This document shows positions 8,917 through 18,499 of a stretch of DNA of 64,000 nt, in pieces (the first letter of the stretch is position 1; each line of letters starts with the position of its first letter). Source of the DNA: Acinetobacter sp. ANC 7912 (GTDB lineage: Bacteria; Pseudomonadota; Gammaproteobacteria; Pseudomonadales; Moraxellaceae); the NCBI RefSeq assembly GCF_039862785.1, contig NZ_CP156795.1:558001-622000 (forward strand), read 5' to 3'. A model generated the notes under the pieces. It did no database searches. It had not been told where the DNA came from and saw nothing but the letters and a program-made list of their open reading frames with translations. Position numbers and translations under genes: made by a program.

Positions 8917-10113
8917 TCAAGATTTTGCATTTGCTGCACGGGCTTGGTAGAGCTGGTCAATCAGAGCAAAGAAGCTGGCCGCCACAGCAAAACCCAGCCC
9001 GGTCAGGCAACTCATGCTCCAGCCTCCATGATGCCAGGCGTAGACCCCAGCAGCAGAACCGCAGGCCCCGCCAATAAAATACAAGGTCATATAAATCGAA
9101 TTAATCCGGGACTTGGCATCAGGCCGTAGACGGAAAATGATGTTCTGGTTGCAACTATGCACCATGGCCAGACCTAAGTTAATCAGGGCATAGCCTAAGA
9201 TATAACTGATCAGCGAAGTTTTGCCGAAATACAGAAATAGCCAGCTTCCTGCCAGAATCGAACAGCCAATCCAGGTCAGTAGTCGAATGTAGCCACGGTC
9301 GGCCCATTTACCAATCACCTGTGTAGACAAAGCCCCAAATACCCCAACCATGGTCACTATACCGACCATGACATCTGCCAGATTAAACGGGGGTTGGGTA
9401 AGCAACAGGGCAATGGTTGAGAATAAAATGCTCATTGAAGCAAAGGCAAAAGCACCGGTCCAGGAACGGAGTACCAGTCGAGGTTCTTCTGCCAGCAAAC
9501 TGCCCATGGAGCGGAAAATACTGGAATAGTTGATGCGGAATTTGGGCAAGGTCGGTAACTGACCACGCAGATAAAGTCCCAGACTGAACATGGCGAGTGA
9601 ACTTGCCACGTAGATCGCTTTCCAGTGAATCAGGTCGGATAGCAGTCCAGCAATACTGGTTGAGAGCAGAATTCCGACCAAAAGGCCACTCATCAAAAAG
9701 CCAACCACTTCACCGGTTTTTTCTGGTTTTACCGTCATAGCGGCGAGTGGAATTAATACCTGAGCTGCTACTGAAAATAGCCCGGCAATAATGGTTCCGA
9801 CCCACAGCATTGGCAGATTAACCGCCGTAGCACAGAGCATCAAACCCAGCGCGGCACCGCACATCAGTGCAGGAATCAGCTTGGTCTTGTTCAGCATATC
9901 CCCGAGTGGAACAATAAATAGCAGACCGAGCGCATAAGAGACCTGGGCAAAGGTTACCGTCAGGGCAACTTCGGATTCAGGAACCTGATAATATTGTTGA
10001 ATCGAAGCAATCAGCGGCTGACAATAATAGTTGGCACCTGCACAAAGCCCACAGGCAATCGCCATCAGCCAGAGCAACGGCTTATTTTGACTGATATCCA
10101 GTGCAGGGTTCAT
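8917..10113 (-). CDS. Major facilitator superfamily transporter
   Basis: A 398-residue protein with about twelve hydrophobic helices. The MFS loop 2-3 motif appears in degenerate form as PLGDMLNKTKLI near residue 70, and the repeat between the halves is visible at GKWADRGYIRLL near residue 270. The N-terminal GLCAGANYYCQPLIASIQ resembles the drug/proton antiporter (DHA1, YtbD/AraJ-like) branch, so an efflux role is likely. The substrate cannot be read from sequence. It is separated from pntAA by about 950 bp of gene-poor DNA. Confidence 0.9.
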   Translation of the reverse strand: MNPALDISQNKPLLWLMAIACGLCAGANYYCQPLIASIQQYYQVPESEVALTVTFAQVSYALGLLFIVPLGDMLNKTKLIPALMCGAALGLMLCATAVNLPMLWVGTIIAGLFSVAAQVLIPLAAMTVKPEKTGEVVGFLMSGLLVGILLSTSIAGLLSDLIHWKAIYVASSLAMFSLGLYLRGQLPTLPKFRINYSSIFRSMGSLLAEEPRLVLRSWTGAFAFASMSILFSTIALLLTQPPFNLADVMVGIVTMVGVFGALSTQVIGKWADRGYIRLLTWIGCSILAGSWLFLYFGKTSLISYILGYALINLGLAMVHSCNQNIIFRLRPDAKSRINSIYMTLYFIGGACGSAAGVYAWHHGGWSMSCLTGLGFAVAASFFALIDQLYQARAANAKS

Positions 10114-11068
10114 GACAGTGACCTTATGTGCAGAAAATAATTTTGGATGATGGCATCAAAACGATGCAAATGTTGCAGGCACTATAGGTCAAAACGAATT
10201 AAGTTAAAAGTAGAAAAATACAACAGAATTCTGCACATAGACCGCGCGGTAGCATCCGCTAAAGAACTGCTAAAGCTTGGCTGGCCTGTATTTGATCAAT
10301 ATTTTTCTTTTATGGATGGCCAAAATTAGATTGAACAAACGAGAAGAAAAAGTAGTCGCTTGAGGATTACTAACTCTATTATTTTTTTGCACAAATATGG
10401 TGCAATAAATGATAATTTGAGAACTTCAGAGGGTTTTGGATATTAATATAATAAATGACTCAGAAATTATTTTTTAACGATTACTATTGATTTTTTAGAC
10501 CTGAGCTGAATAAGTCACAAGAGCTAATACAAAGCACTATGTGTGGTAAATAATTTAAAAATTTTATCAGTGGACAATGGAAAAAATATAGGAAAACAGC
10601 CTGTTCGGTAGATCATGATCCATATTCAAAATAGAATGTGATTTGTCAAAAATGTCAAAGAAGAAAAATACACTCAATAAAAGTGCCTAAAATGGGGTAT
10701 TCTGGAGCTGTAGAAATGAGAATAAATGCGTCCGAAAAAAAGCAAGAACTGTCAGAATAATCAATGTAAGCCAAGGCAACAAAAACTAAGCTAGGTGGGA
10801 AACAGCAAGAATGAAAATTGGCTTCAATGGAATGATGATCGCTTATAAATTTAGTCAATCAAAAAATTAGAGCTGAACTTATAAATGTTATATGACAATC
10901 GTATTTTTATGAATCATCAGTTCAAAATATGGGTATTTATAAAATAAATATTGGGTAGTAATTTAAAACGGTTTGATTAGAATCCAAAAATTCAACAAAA
11001 ACACATCCTGAGGGGAAACATCGTTATCGCGATGTTTACTTAAGAAAAAATTAGCTTGAGGGACGCTC
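10114..11068. other. Long AT-rich intergenic region before the pnt operon
   Basis: About 950 bp without a convincing gene. Small open frames at 10147-10329 (+) and 10655-10858 (-) lack good ribosome sites and have no recognisable composition or motif. The stretch is markedly more AT-rich than its flanks. The only clear structure is a perfect inverted repeat at 11016-11037, just upstream of pntAA. Confidence 0.6.
11016..11037 (+). promoter_or_regulatory. Inverted repeat upstream of pntAA
   Basis: A perfect 8-bp inverted repeat, AAACATCG-TTATCG-CGATGTTT, ends 31 bp before the pntAA start. There is no T-run behind it, so it is not a terminator. It could be an operator or a structured mRNA leader. 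Confidence 0.5.
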
Positions 11069-12196
11069 ATGCAGATCGGAATTCCAGCCGAAACTGTCGT
11101 CGGTGAAAATCGTGTCGCTGCGACACCTGAGACAGTAAAGAAATTGATCAGCGCTGGTCATAGCGTGGTGATCGAACGTGGTGCAGGGGTAAACGCTGCC
11201 TATATCGATAGTGCCTATGAACAGGTTGGTGCAACGCTTACGGATGATGCTTATACCGGTAGCCAGATTATTTTGAAGGTTCGTGCACCGAAGGGTGAGG
11301 AAATTCAAAAATTACCAGCTAATGCAACGGTTGTGGCGATGTTTGATCCATACCGCAATACCGAGCTTGACCAATTCGCGGCACAGAATGTGTCTGCATT
11401 TGCCTTGGAACTGTTGCCACGTACCTTGTCGCGTGCGCAAAACATGGATGTCCTGTCTTCTCAGGCCAACCTGGCAGGTTATAAATCTGTCCTGATTGCT
11501 GCGAATGAATATCAGCGCATGTTTCCAATGTTGATGACTGCCGCAGGTACAGTAAAACCGGCTCGTGTCGTGATCATGGGCGTTGGTGTAGCAGGTCTGC
11601 AAGCCATTGCAACGGCTAAACGTCTAGGTGCTGTAGTTGAAGCAACAGATTTGCGTCCGACTGCAAAAGACCAGGTGGAATCTTTGGGCGGTAAATGGCT
11701 TGACGTGCCAATGTCTGAAGAAGAAAAGCAGAAAGCTGCGGATGCTGCCAAAAATGGTTATGGCTGGATGCCAGGTGAACAGTACATCAAAGACCAAGCA
11801 GTGATCGTGGATAAAGCGGTTTCCAATGCCGATATCGTGATTACCACAGCATTGTTGCCAGGCCGTGATGCACCGCGTCTGATCCGTGCTGAAACCGTTG
11901 CCAAAATGAAACCGGGTTCAGTGATTCTGGATATGGCGGTGGAATCGGGCGGAAACGTGGAAGGTTCTAAATGCGGTGAAACAGTCGTGACTGAAAATGG
12001 CGTGAAGATTCTGGGTGTACCAAATATTCCGTCAACTGTAGCGACTGAAGCTTCTGCACTGTATGCACGTAACGTTTTGAACTTCGTAGAAACATTGTTT
12101 GATAGTGAAAAGAATTTTGCCATCAATCAGGAAGATGAAATTCAAAAAGCCCTACTCGTCACTCACGGCGGCCAAGTGCTGTTAAAGCGTGGTTAA
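11069..12196 (+). CDS. pntAA: NAD(P) transhydrogenase alpha subunit, soluble NAD(H)-binding part
   Basis: A 375-residue domain I protein of proton-translocating transhydrogenase. It begins [20 protein letters not shown], the alanine dehydrogenase/PntA N-terminal signature. The Rossmann segment [20 protein letters not shown] (about residues 168-187) binds NAD(H), followed by EATDLRP. It ends at the soluble domain without membrane helices, so the alpha subunit is split as in Rhodospirillum rubrum. It is the first gene of a three-gene operon; ribosome site GAGGGACGCTC. Confidence 0.96.
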   Translation: MQIGIPAETVVGENRVAATPETVKKLISAGHSVVIERGAGVNAAYIDSAYEQVGATLTDDAYTGSQIILKVRAPKGEEIQKLPANATVVAMFDPYRNTELDQFAAQNVSAFALELLPRTLSRAQNMDVLSSQANLAGYKSVLIAANEYQRMFPMLMTAAGTVKPARVVIMGVGVAGLQAIATAKRLGAVVEATDLRPTAKDQVESLGGKWLDVPMSEEEKQKAADAAKNGYGWMPGEQYIKDQAVIVDKAVSNADIVITTALLPGRDAPRLIRAETVAKMKPGSVILDMAVESGGNVEGSKCGETVVTENGVKILGVPNIPSTVATEASALYARNVLNFVETLFDSEKNFAINQEDEIQKALLVTHGGQVLLKRG

Positions 12197-12207
12197 GGAG
12201 AGTACTC

Positions 12208-12531
12208 ATGGTTGAAACTATTACGATTTTTGTCCTTGCCATCTTTGTAGGTTACTACGTGGTGTGGGGTGTAACACCAGCTTTGCATACGCCGTTGATG
12301 GCAGTAACTAATGCCTTGTCTTCGATCATTATCGTAGGTGCGATGATTCAAACTGTTGGCCTACCAATGGTTGGTGTGGAAGGCAGTGTAGATTTCCAGA
12401 GCATTAACGTGGTGAGTGTACTGGGTGCAATTGCAGTATTCCTGGCAAGCATCAATATTTTCGGTGGCTTTGCCGTGACTGCACGCATGCTGGAAATGTT
12501 CAAACCAAAACAAAAGAAAAAAGAGGGCTAA
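12208..12531 (+). CDS. pntAB: NAD(P) transhydrogenase alpha subunit, membrane part
   Basis: A 107-residue membrane protein with three to four helices, beginning [20 protein letters not shown] and containing [18 protein letters not shown], the hallmark of the PntA membrane domain. It supplies part of the proton channel and assembles with PntAA and PntB. The start is 11 bp after pntAA and the stop is 3 bp before pntB. It ends in a lysine-rich cytoplasmic tail. Confidence 0.95.
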   Translation: MVETITIFVLAIFVGYYVVWGVTPALHTPLMAVTNALSSIIIVGAMIQTVGLPMVGVEGSVDFQSINVVSVLGAIAVFLASINIFGGFAVTARMLEMFKPKQKKKEG

Positions 12532-12534
12532 TCG

Positions 12535-13980
12535 ATGGAATTCATTCGTGAATATGCAAATTGGTTCTACTTGATTGGTGCCATTCTTTTTATCTTGACG
12601 CTGCGTGGCTTGTCCGGTCCTAAAACTGCAATTGCGGGTAACCGTTACGGTATGATCGCGATGGCGATTGCGGTGATCACGACCTTCTTCGTTGCGGATA
12701 ATCCAGTGATCTGGATGATTCTGGGCGCGATGGTATTGGGTGCGATCGTAGGTATTGCCCGTGCCAAAACTGTTCCAATGACACAGATGCCAGAAACTGT
12801 AGCATTGATGCACTCGCTGGTCGGTTTATCTGCAGTTTTGATTGCAGTAGCTGCGATTATCCACAACAACAAACTGGTTGAGCTGGGTCCAGACCTGTTG
12901 GCTGCAAACGGTGTCGTTTTCCATGAAATGAGCAAGGTCCATTTGTTCGAACTGTTCGTGGGCTGCTTCGTGGGTGCGATCACATTTACAGCGTCTGTAT
13001 TTGCTTATGGCAAATTGGCTGCGAAGAAATGGGCGAAAACCATTTCGGGTGCATGGGTAAAACCGGTTCAGGCACTGATTTTTATTGCCATGCTGGCAGC
13101 AGGGATTCATTTCTTCCTGACTGGTAACATGACTTCGTTCTGGGCAATGACTGGCCTGGCGCTGGTATTCGGTTGGGTATGGATTGCACCGGTCGGTGGT
13201 GGTGATATGCCAGTGGTGGTATCGCTACTGAACTCATTCTCTGGATGGGCAGCAGCAGGTATCGGTTTTACCTTGGAAAACAACATGCTGATCGTTGCTG
13301 GTTCGCTGGTGGGTTCTTCAGGTGCGATTCTGTCTTACATCATGTGTAAGGCGATGAACCGTTCGATCATCAATGTATTGTTTGGTGGCGCAATGGGCGG
13401 TGCAGCAGCTGCCAGTGCTGCTGCAGGCGAACAGGTACAGCGTAACCATCGTTCTGGTTCTGCAGATGATGCGGGCTTCCTGATGTCAAATGCGGATAGC
13501 GTGATCATCGTACCAGGTTATGGTATGGCGCAAGGTCGTGCACAGAATGCAGTAAAAGAACTGGCGAACCTGTTAAAAGAGCAGGGCGTGACTGTACGCT
13601 TCGCGATTCACCCGGTTGCGGGTCGTATGCCTGGTCACATGAATGTGTTACTGGCAGAAGCGGATGTGCCGTATGAAGACATTCTGGAAATGGATGAGAT
13701 TAACTCTGACTTCCCGGCAACAGATGTAGTCTTAGTGATCGGTGCGAACGACGTGGTAAACCCGGCTGCGAAAGACGATCCAAACTCACCAATTTACGGT
13801 ATGCCAATTCTGGAAGCTCATAAGGCACGTACCATCCTGGTGATCAAGCGTTCTATGGCAACCGGTTATGCGGGTCTGGATAACGATCTGTTCTATAACG
13901 ACAAGACCATGATGATCTTCGGTGATGCCAAGAAAGTTGTGGAAGACATGACCAAAGCGATTAATGGTACAGGTCACTGA
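12535..13980 (+). CDS. pntB: NAD(P) transhydrogenase beta subunit
   Basis: A 481-residue protein with an N-terminal membrane domain of about nine helices (residues 1-285) and a C-terminal NADP(H)-binding domain III (about 300-481). Domain III shows VIIVPGYGMAQGRAQNAVKE, AIHPVAGRMPGHMNVLLAEA, VIGANDVVNPAA and KRSMATGYAGLDN. The complex uses proton-motive force to drive hydride transfer from NADH to NADP+, supplying NADPH. Length and motifs are normal. Confidence 0.97.
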   Translation: MEFIREYANWFYLIGAILFILTLRGLSGPKTAIAGNRYGMIAMAIAVITTFFVADNPVIWMILGAMVLGAIVGIARAKTVPMTQMPETVALMHSLVGLSAVLIAVAAIIHNNKLVELGPDLLAANGVVFHEMSKVHLFELFVGCFVGAITFTASVFAYGKLAAKKWAKTISGAWVKPVQALIFIAMLAAGIHFFLTGNMTSFWAMTGLALVFGWVWIAPVGGGDMPVVVSLLNSFSGWAAAGIGFTLENNMLIVAGSLVGSSGAILSYIMCKAMNRSIINVLFGGAMGGAAAASAAAGEQVQRNHRSGSADDAGFLMSNADSVIIVPGYGMAQGRAQNAVKELANLLKEQGVTVRFAIHPVAGRMPGHMNVLLAEADVPYEDILEMDEINSDFPATDVVLVIGANDVVNPAAKDDPNSPIYGMPILEAHKARTILVIKRSMATGYAGLDNDLFYNDKTMMIFGDAKKVVEDMTKAINGTGH

Positions 13981-13989
13981 GTTATAAAA

Positions 13990-14026
13990 TCTCCCCTAAC
14001 CCCTCTCTTTGTAAAAGAGGGGAACT
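13990..14026. repeat. Dispersed hairpin repeat, copy 1
   Basis: CTCCCCTAACCCCTCT, a nine-base spacer, then AGAGGGGAACTC, giving a 7-bp G/C-rich stem. Two related units lie at 58233-58270 (opposite orientation) and 58280-58319. This suggests a small intergenic repeat family rather than a one-off terminator. Confidence 0.6.
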
Positions 14027-14042
14027 CACAGAGATTAAAAAT

Positions 14043-14068
14043 AAAAACCACCTTCGGGTGGTTTTTTT
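14043..14068 (+). terminator. Terminator of the pnt operon
   Basis: AAACCACC-TTCG-GGTGGTTTTTTT: a strong stem capped by a TTCG tetraloop and followed by a run of T, 63 bp after the pntB stop. Confidence 0.92.
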
Positions 14069-14216
14069 ATTGTTCTTTTTTTGTGCAGAAAAAAGCCTAT
14101 TAATGAATCAAAAATATCTATTTATTATGTGAATTTGCATTATCTTCTTGATAAGAATTTGACCTAATTCTCAATATATTGTTTCTATAAATCATTTTAA
14201 ATATTTATAAAGTATA

Positions 14217-14232
14217 TGGCACTGTTCTTGCT
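14217..14232 (+). promoter_or_regulatory. Sigma-54 (RpoN) promoter for amtB
   Basis: TGGCAC-TGTTC-TTGCT fits the -24/-12 consensus exactly, with GG at 14218-14219 and GC at 14230-14231 ten bases apart. It predicts a transcript start near 14243, about 20 bp before the amtB ATG. Nitrogen control through NtrC is inferred; no clear NtrC site was found upstream. Confidence 0.88.
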
Positions 14233-14263
14233 ATTTCCCCTTTAAGAAAATAAGGGGAATCAG

Positions 14264-15598
14264 ATGATAAGAACAAAATATTGGGGGCTATTGCTGGGGT
14301 TATTGAGTTTGCCTGTTTTTGCAGCTGAACCGGCAGAAATGGCAAAAAATATCCAGGAAATCCGCATCTCGCTAGACAGTGTCTGGGTAGTGATGGGCGG
14401 TATTTTGGTGTTCTTCATGCAGGCCGGTTTTGCGCTGATTGAGAGTGGCTCGGTCAGAAGTAAAAATAGCGTGAATGTTTTAATGAAAAATTACATGGAT
14501 GCCTGCCTGGGTGGCGTAGTGTTCTGGGCGATTGGGTTTGGCTTGATGTTTGGGGTAAACCACAGTGGCTGGATTGGTCTGTCGCATTTCGCACCGGATC
14601 AGCTGGATAGCTGGAGCTGGAACTTGCTGTTCTTCCAAATGATGTTTGCCGCAACTGCAACCACGATTGCCAGTGGTGCGATGGCAGAACGGATTCACTT
14701 TGTGGCCTATGTGGTAAGTGCAGCTTTTGTGAGTGGTCTGATTTATCCGGTATTTGGCAGCTGGGCATGGGGCAGCCTGTTTGAAGGTGAAGGCTGGCTG
14801 AAAGCTATGGGCTTTATTGACTTTGCCGGTTCAACAGTAGTGCATTCAATTGGTGGCTGGGTGGCACTGGCAGGCATTATTGTTTTAGGTCCACGTCTGG
14901 GGCGTTTTGGTCGTAACGGCCAGGTACATTTCTTGCCAGGGCATAACCTGCCTTTAATCGCCTTAGGTGGCTTCATTCTGTGGCTGGCATGGTTTGGTTT
15001 TAATGCCGCTTCAACGGTTAATGCGGATGTCAGCATTGGTCGTATCGCCTTAAATACCCATCTGGCAGCCTGTGCAGCGGCAGTCGCTTATATGTTATTT
15101 GCTTTGATGCGCCGTAAAGCCATTCTGATTAGAACTACGATCAATGCTTCGCTTGGGGGGCTGGTCGGGATTACGGCCGGCTGTGCCACCATGAGCCCAG
15201 TGTATGCGGTACTCACCGGTCTGATTGCGGGCTTAATGGTGAGTGTACTGCCAGCTGTGCTGGAAAAATTCAAAGTAGATGATGTCGTCGATGCGGTAAC
15301 CGTACATGGTTTTTGTGGAGCATGGGGCACGCTCGCTGCCGGCATCTTTTATGAAAGCAAAATGTTTGATAGCAGCATCATTATGATTCAGGCACTCGGT
15401 GTAGGGGCAGGCTTCATCTGGGGCTTTGGTGTGGCATTTGTGGTGTTCAAAGTACTGCACCTTATGCTCGGTGGTTTGCGTGTCAGTCCGCAGCATGAGC
15501 AACGTGGTCTGGACTATACCGAACATGCGGAATTGTCTTATCCGGAATTCCAGCGTGATGTCACTTTTGAAACTGACAACATTACTCAACGACATTAA
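14264..15598 (+). CDS. amtB: Ammonium transporter AmtB
   Basis: A 444-residue Amt/Rh channel with a cleavable signal peptide (about residues 1-20, ending VFAAEP) and eleven membrane helices. Seen: MQAGFALIESGSVRSKN, the twin-histidine pore residues in STVVHSIGGWVAL and AVTVHGFCGAWGT, and GWIGLSHF near the mouth. It conducts ammonia/ammonium across the inner membrane when nitrogen is scarce. No glnK gene is adjacent, unlike in many bacteria; an unrelated 200-residue gene follows at 18 bp. A sigma-54 promoter lies directly upstream. Confidence 0.96.
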   Translation: MIRTKYWGLLLGLLSLPVFAAEPAEMAKNIQEIRISLDSVWVVMGGILVFFMQAGFALIESGSVRSKNSVNVLMKNYMDACLGGVVFWAIGFGLMFGVNHSGWIGLSHFAPDQLDSWSWNLLFFQMMFAATATTIASGAMAERIHFVAYVVSAAFVSGLIYPVFGSWAWGSLFEGEGWLKAMGFIDFAGSTVVHSIGGWVALAGIIVLGPRLGRFGRNGQVHFLPGHNLPLIALGGFILWLAWFGFNAASTVNADVSIGRIALNTHLAACAAAVAYMLFALMRRKAILIRTTINASLGGLVGITAGCATMSPVYAVLTGLIAGLMVSVLPAVLEKFKVDDVVDAVTVHGFCGAWGTLAAGIFYESKMFDSSIIMIQALGVGAGFIWGFGVAFVVFKVLHLMLGGLRVSPQHEQRGLDYTEHAELSYPEFQRDVTFETDNITQRH

Positions 15599-15616
15599 TA
15601 AACAGGGGGAAACGAT

Positions 15617-16219
15617 ATGAGTGCAGAAGTGCTTAATCTGGAGCAACGCAAGCAAGCTATCCAGCGTGGACTCCAGCAGTATTTTCATGGATCCCACCTG
15701 GAGCAGATCGTGGGCTATTGGGAGCAGGAATATAGTGAACAGCCGGCTTTTGTATTGAATCGTTTCCTCAGTGAAATCTGTACCACGGATGAGTTAAAGC
15801 AAAACCGTAAGGATATGCTGAAACAGGTACTGTATGAACTGACTCTGGTCGAGAAAGGTGAATTACTCCAAGCGAAGAAAGTTGAGACAGTTTCACTGAA
15901 TCAGATGGCTCAATATCAGGCCTATCAGGATTTTACTGAAAATGTATTAGCACAAGTCCAGGCTGCAGACCGCAAAGATTTCTTGTTGGAGCTTGCCCAA
16001 CAGCTGGTTAAAGATCAGGTCTTGATGCAGGCAAGCCTTCAACCGGGTATGGATTTATTGAGTTGTGTACCTTCCAAGCTGTATGACAAAGCTATTACCA
16101 GCCTGTATCAGGTGTTTTGCGATTTTTATGGGCCACTGCGTAGCGATCAGATCTATTCACAGGCCAAGAATTTGGTGAAACAGAAACATCCGGAAGCTGA
16201 TCTGCATTACCTGCTTTAA
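15617..16219 (+). CDS. Unknown protein co-transcribed with amtB
   Basis: A 200-residue soluble, mainly helical, Gln/Leu-rich protein with a strong ribosome site (AGGGGGAAACG) 18 bp after amtB. No signal peptide, membrane helix or recognised domain is seen. It ends before a strong terminator, so amtB and this gene form a closed two-gene unit behind the sigma-54 promoter. A link to nitrogen metabolism is inferred from position only. Confidence 0.85.
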   Translation: MSAEVLNLEQRKQAIQRGLQQYFHGSHLEQIVGYWEQEYSEQPAFVLNRFLSEICTTDELKQNRKDMLKQVLYELTLVEKGELLQAKKVETVSLNQMAQYQAYQDFTENVLAQVQAADRKDFLLELAQQLVKDQVLMQASLQPGMDLLSCVPSKLYDKAITSLYQVFCDFYGPLRSDQIYSQAKNLVKQKHPEADLHYLL

Positions 16220-16243
16220 CAGACCTTTAAAAATTCAGGCAAT

Positions 16244-16274
16244 AAAAAAGCGACCGCTACAGGTCGCTTTTTTT
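16244..16274. terminator. Bidirectional terminator between the amtB unit and rsfS
   Basis: AAAAAAGCGACC-GCTACA-GGTCGCTTTTTT: a symmetrical stem flanked by A- and T-runs, between convergent genes. Confidence 0.92.
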
Positions 16275-16287
16275 CAATCTGGGCTTA

Positions 16288-16692
16288 TTAAGCGACAGAG
16301 TCAGCGGGAGCGCTGCTCCACAGGCTTTCCAGATCATAGAATTTACGTGCGGTTGGTAGCATGCAGTGTACAACCACAAAGCCGAGATCAAGCAGGATCC
16401 ATTCAGCATCGCGTTCGCCTTCGATACCAAGCGGACGGAAGCCAGCTTTACGTGCTTCTTCAGCAACGTTGTCAGCAAGAGATTTAATATGACGGGTAGA
16501 GGTACCGCTTGCAATGACCATGGCATCAGCAACATTGCTCATACCACTAACGTCAAGAACCACAATATCTTTGGCCTTGACATCTTCAAGTGCGTTTTGC
16601 ACAACTTGTAAGCAGTTTTGTACAGTCTCGGAGTGAGATTTCATAGTAAGATCGTGAGAATTAGAAGCGCTGGGCGATGGTTCTAAATTCAT
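16288..16692 (-). CDS. rsfS: Ribosome silencing factor RsfS
   Basis: A 134-residue RsfS/Iojap protein, which binds L14 of the large ribosomal subunit and blocks subunit joining in starvation. Family motifs: [58 protein letters not shown] and [10 protein letters not shown]. It has about 16 more residues at the N-terminus than the core. The ATG at 16692 has an AGGAAA site about a dozen bases upstream; the internal Met at 16644 has none, so the long start is preferred. Confidence 0.93.
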   Translation of the reverse strand: MNLEPSPSASNSHDLTMKSHSETVQNCLQVVQNALEDVKAKDIVVLDVSGMSNVADAMVIASGTSTRHIKSLADNVAEEARKAGFRPLGIEGERDAEWILLDLGFVVVHCMLPTARKFYDLESLWSSAPADSVA

Positions 16693-16785
16693 GAGGGATG
16701 TAATTTCCTAACAATTATGCATTGTCTAATATAGCGGTTTTGCCCCGAAATTTCAAATCAGCGGATTGTGCAATATGTAAGCAAT

Positions 16786-17562
16786 TTAAAATAAACGATC
16801 TTTCCACGCAAAAGAAGCACTGGACTGATTTGATGGGCGATATTCCGCAGCCACATAGCCCTGATACGGACTATTCTCCAACCATTGGAAGATTTCGGCA
16901 TAATTGATGGAGCCTGTGCCGGGTTCATGCCGCCCTGGATTGTCCGCGAACTGGATATGACCAATCTGCTCGATATTTTCTTTTAAGGCACCGAGTACAT
17001 CTTCCCCCATCATGGCCATATGGTAACAGTCATATTGCATTTTCAGGGCAGGGTGATTGACTGCTTCTAGCATTTCCTGTGCCTGAGCGACATTTTGTAC
17101 CAGAAAACGTGGCATATCGGTGCCATTAATCATTTCAAAAACCGGCTGAATGCCAAAATCTGAAAGCATGGAGCAGGCCATTTTCAGGTTATCTGCCAGT
17201 GTTTTCAGGCAAGGCAGCAGGTCGCAATACAGGGGTTGTTTACCTGCCAGAATATTGACGCTTGGCACTTTGAGTGCAGTGGCGTATTCAATGGCCTGTT
17301 GCATGGCCTGATGAAATTCAATTTCCTTCCCAGGAATACCTGCCAGTCCATGACCACCTTGCATCAGGTCACCAGCTGGAACATTGATCAGGCATAGGCT
17401 GAGTTGATAGTGATTGAGCTGCTCCTGAATCTGGGCAATGCTAAGCTCATAAGGAAACTGGATTTCTACATGATCAAAGCCATGCTGACGGGCAAGGGCA
17501 AAACGCTCCAGCAGTGGAACTTCCGTAAAGATCATGGATAAGTTAACTGCGAGTTTTAACAT
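16786..17562 (-). CDS. hyi: Hydroxypyruvate isomerase-family TIM-barrel protein
   Basis: A 258-residue xylose-isomerase-like TIM barrel. Hyi-type motifs include FTEVPLLERFALARQHGFDHVEIQ at the N-terminus (quoted in part), the metal-binding Glu in VFEMIN, MQYDCYHMAMMGED, HIQFADNPGRHEPGTG and VAAEYRPS. Hyi interconverts hydroxypyruvate and tartronate semialdehyde; OtnI homologues act on 2-oxo-tetronate. The gene immediately upstream encodes a beta-hydroxyacid dehydrogenase of the tartronate semialdehyde reductase type, which fits this pathway. No glyoxylate carboligase is in the window. Confidence 0.85.
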   Translation of the reverse strand: MLKLAVNLSMIFTEVPLLERFALARQHGFDHVEIQFPYELSIAQIQEQLNHYQLSLCLINVPAGDLMQGGHGLAGIPGKEIEFHQAMQQAIEYATALKVPSVNILAGKQPLYCDLLPCLKTLADNLKMACSMLSDFGIQPVFEMINGTDMPRFLVQNVAQAQEMLEAVNHPALKMQYDCYHMAMMGEDVLGALKENIEQIGHIQFADNPGRHEPGTGSINYAEIFQWLENSPYQGYVAAEYRPSNQSSASFAWKDRLF

Positions 17563-17603
17563 GTAAAGCTCCTTGCACCGTCTTTAAAATAGAAAAAATA
17601 AAA

Positions 17604-18467
17604 TTATTCAACGTGTTGAATCACTGTGGCCAGATCAGCTTCGGCATAACCTTCTGCCTGATGGGCTTTGAGTTGAGACAAAGCCTGTGAAGCTACGGGG
17701 ATATTTAAGTTGTGTGTTGCCGCCAGTTGTACCGCATTGTTTAAATCTTTGGATAAAGTCTGCACTTTCCATTGCACTGGTTCAAAGGTATGGGTTGCCA
17801 TACGTGGTGCCAGAATCTGGAAAGGTTTGGAGTCGGCAAAACCACCCGCGAGTGCAGGTGCCAGCAGGGTAGTATCAACACCGGCACGACTAGCTAAAGC
17901 GACGGCTTCGGCAATCAGGGTACTATTCGCTGCGACAATCAACTGGTTACAGATTTTTGTGGCCTGACCAGTGCCTGATTCTCCCATACGAGTGACACGT
18001 TGCGATAAAACCTCATAAACAGGTTTTAAGGCGGTAATGGTCTGTTCATTACCACCAGCAAAAATCACCAGCGTACCCAGTTCGGCACCAGCAGTACCTC
18101 CAGACACCGGAGAATCAATCCAGATAACCTGTTTTGCTTGGGCACGTTGTGCTAGTTCTAGTGTTTGCTGTACCGATAGGCTGGAGAAATCCACAATCAC
18201 TTGCTGTGCGGTCAGATAAGGTTCAATCTGCTCATACACTGCTTTGACTGCTGTATCATCAGCTAGACAGGTCAGAATGACAGGATAATCTGCAATTTGA
18301 TCCAGCTTTAATAACTGAGCACCTTGTGCAAGTAAAGGATCACAGGCACTTATTGTGCGGTTCCAGACTGCAACTTCAAAACCGGCTTGAATCAAACGGC
18401 TCGCCATACGGCTACCCATTAGGCCCATACCCAGAAACGCGATTTTGGTGTTTTGGTCAAATTGCAT
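17604..18467 (-). CDS. Beta-hydroxyacid dehydrogenase (tartronate semialdehyde reductase / 3-hydroxyisobutyrate dehydrogenase family)
   Basis: A 287-residue NAD(P)-dependent enzyme. Rossmann motif FLGMGLMGSRMASRL at residues 11-25, substrate loop DSPVSGGTAGAELGTL near 125, catalytic Lys region GQATKICNQL near 180, and SKDLNNAVQLA near 245. It reduces a small semialdehyde to a hydroxy acid or the reverse. The neighbouring hyi gene favours tartronate semialdehyde to glycerate; 3-hydroxyisobutyrate remains possible. It starts 32 bp downstream of the crotonase gene on the same strand. Confidence 0.85.
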   Translation of the reverse strand: MQFDQNTKIAFLGMGLMGSRMASRLIQAGFEVAVWNRTISACDPLLAQGAQLLKLDQIADYPVILTCLADDTAVKAVYEQIEPYLTAQQVIVDFSSLSVQQTLELAQRAQAKQVIWIDSPVSGGTAGAELGTLVIFAGGNEQTITALKPVYEVLSQRVTRMGESGTGQATKICNQLIVAANSTLIAEAVALASRAGVDTTLLAPALAGGFADSKPFQILAPRMATHTFEPVQWKVQTLSKDLNNAVQLAATHNLNIPVASQALSQLKAHQAEGYAEADLATVIQHVE

Positions 18468-18499
18468 GATATTCCCTAATTTCTATGATGCTCTTGAAC

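Noticed and set aside
10147..10329. 60-codon open frame (+)
   Set aside because: No ribosome site, unusual composition, and it overlaps the likely MFS promoter region; treated as chance.
10655..10858. 67-codon open frame (-)
   Set aside because: AT-rich, Phe/Ser-rich translation without start context or motif.
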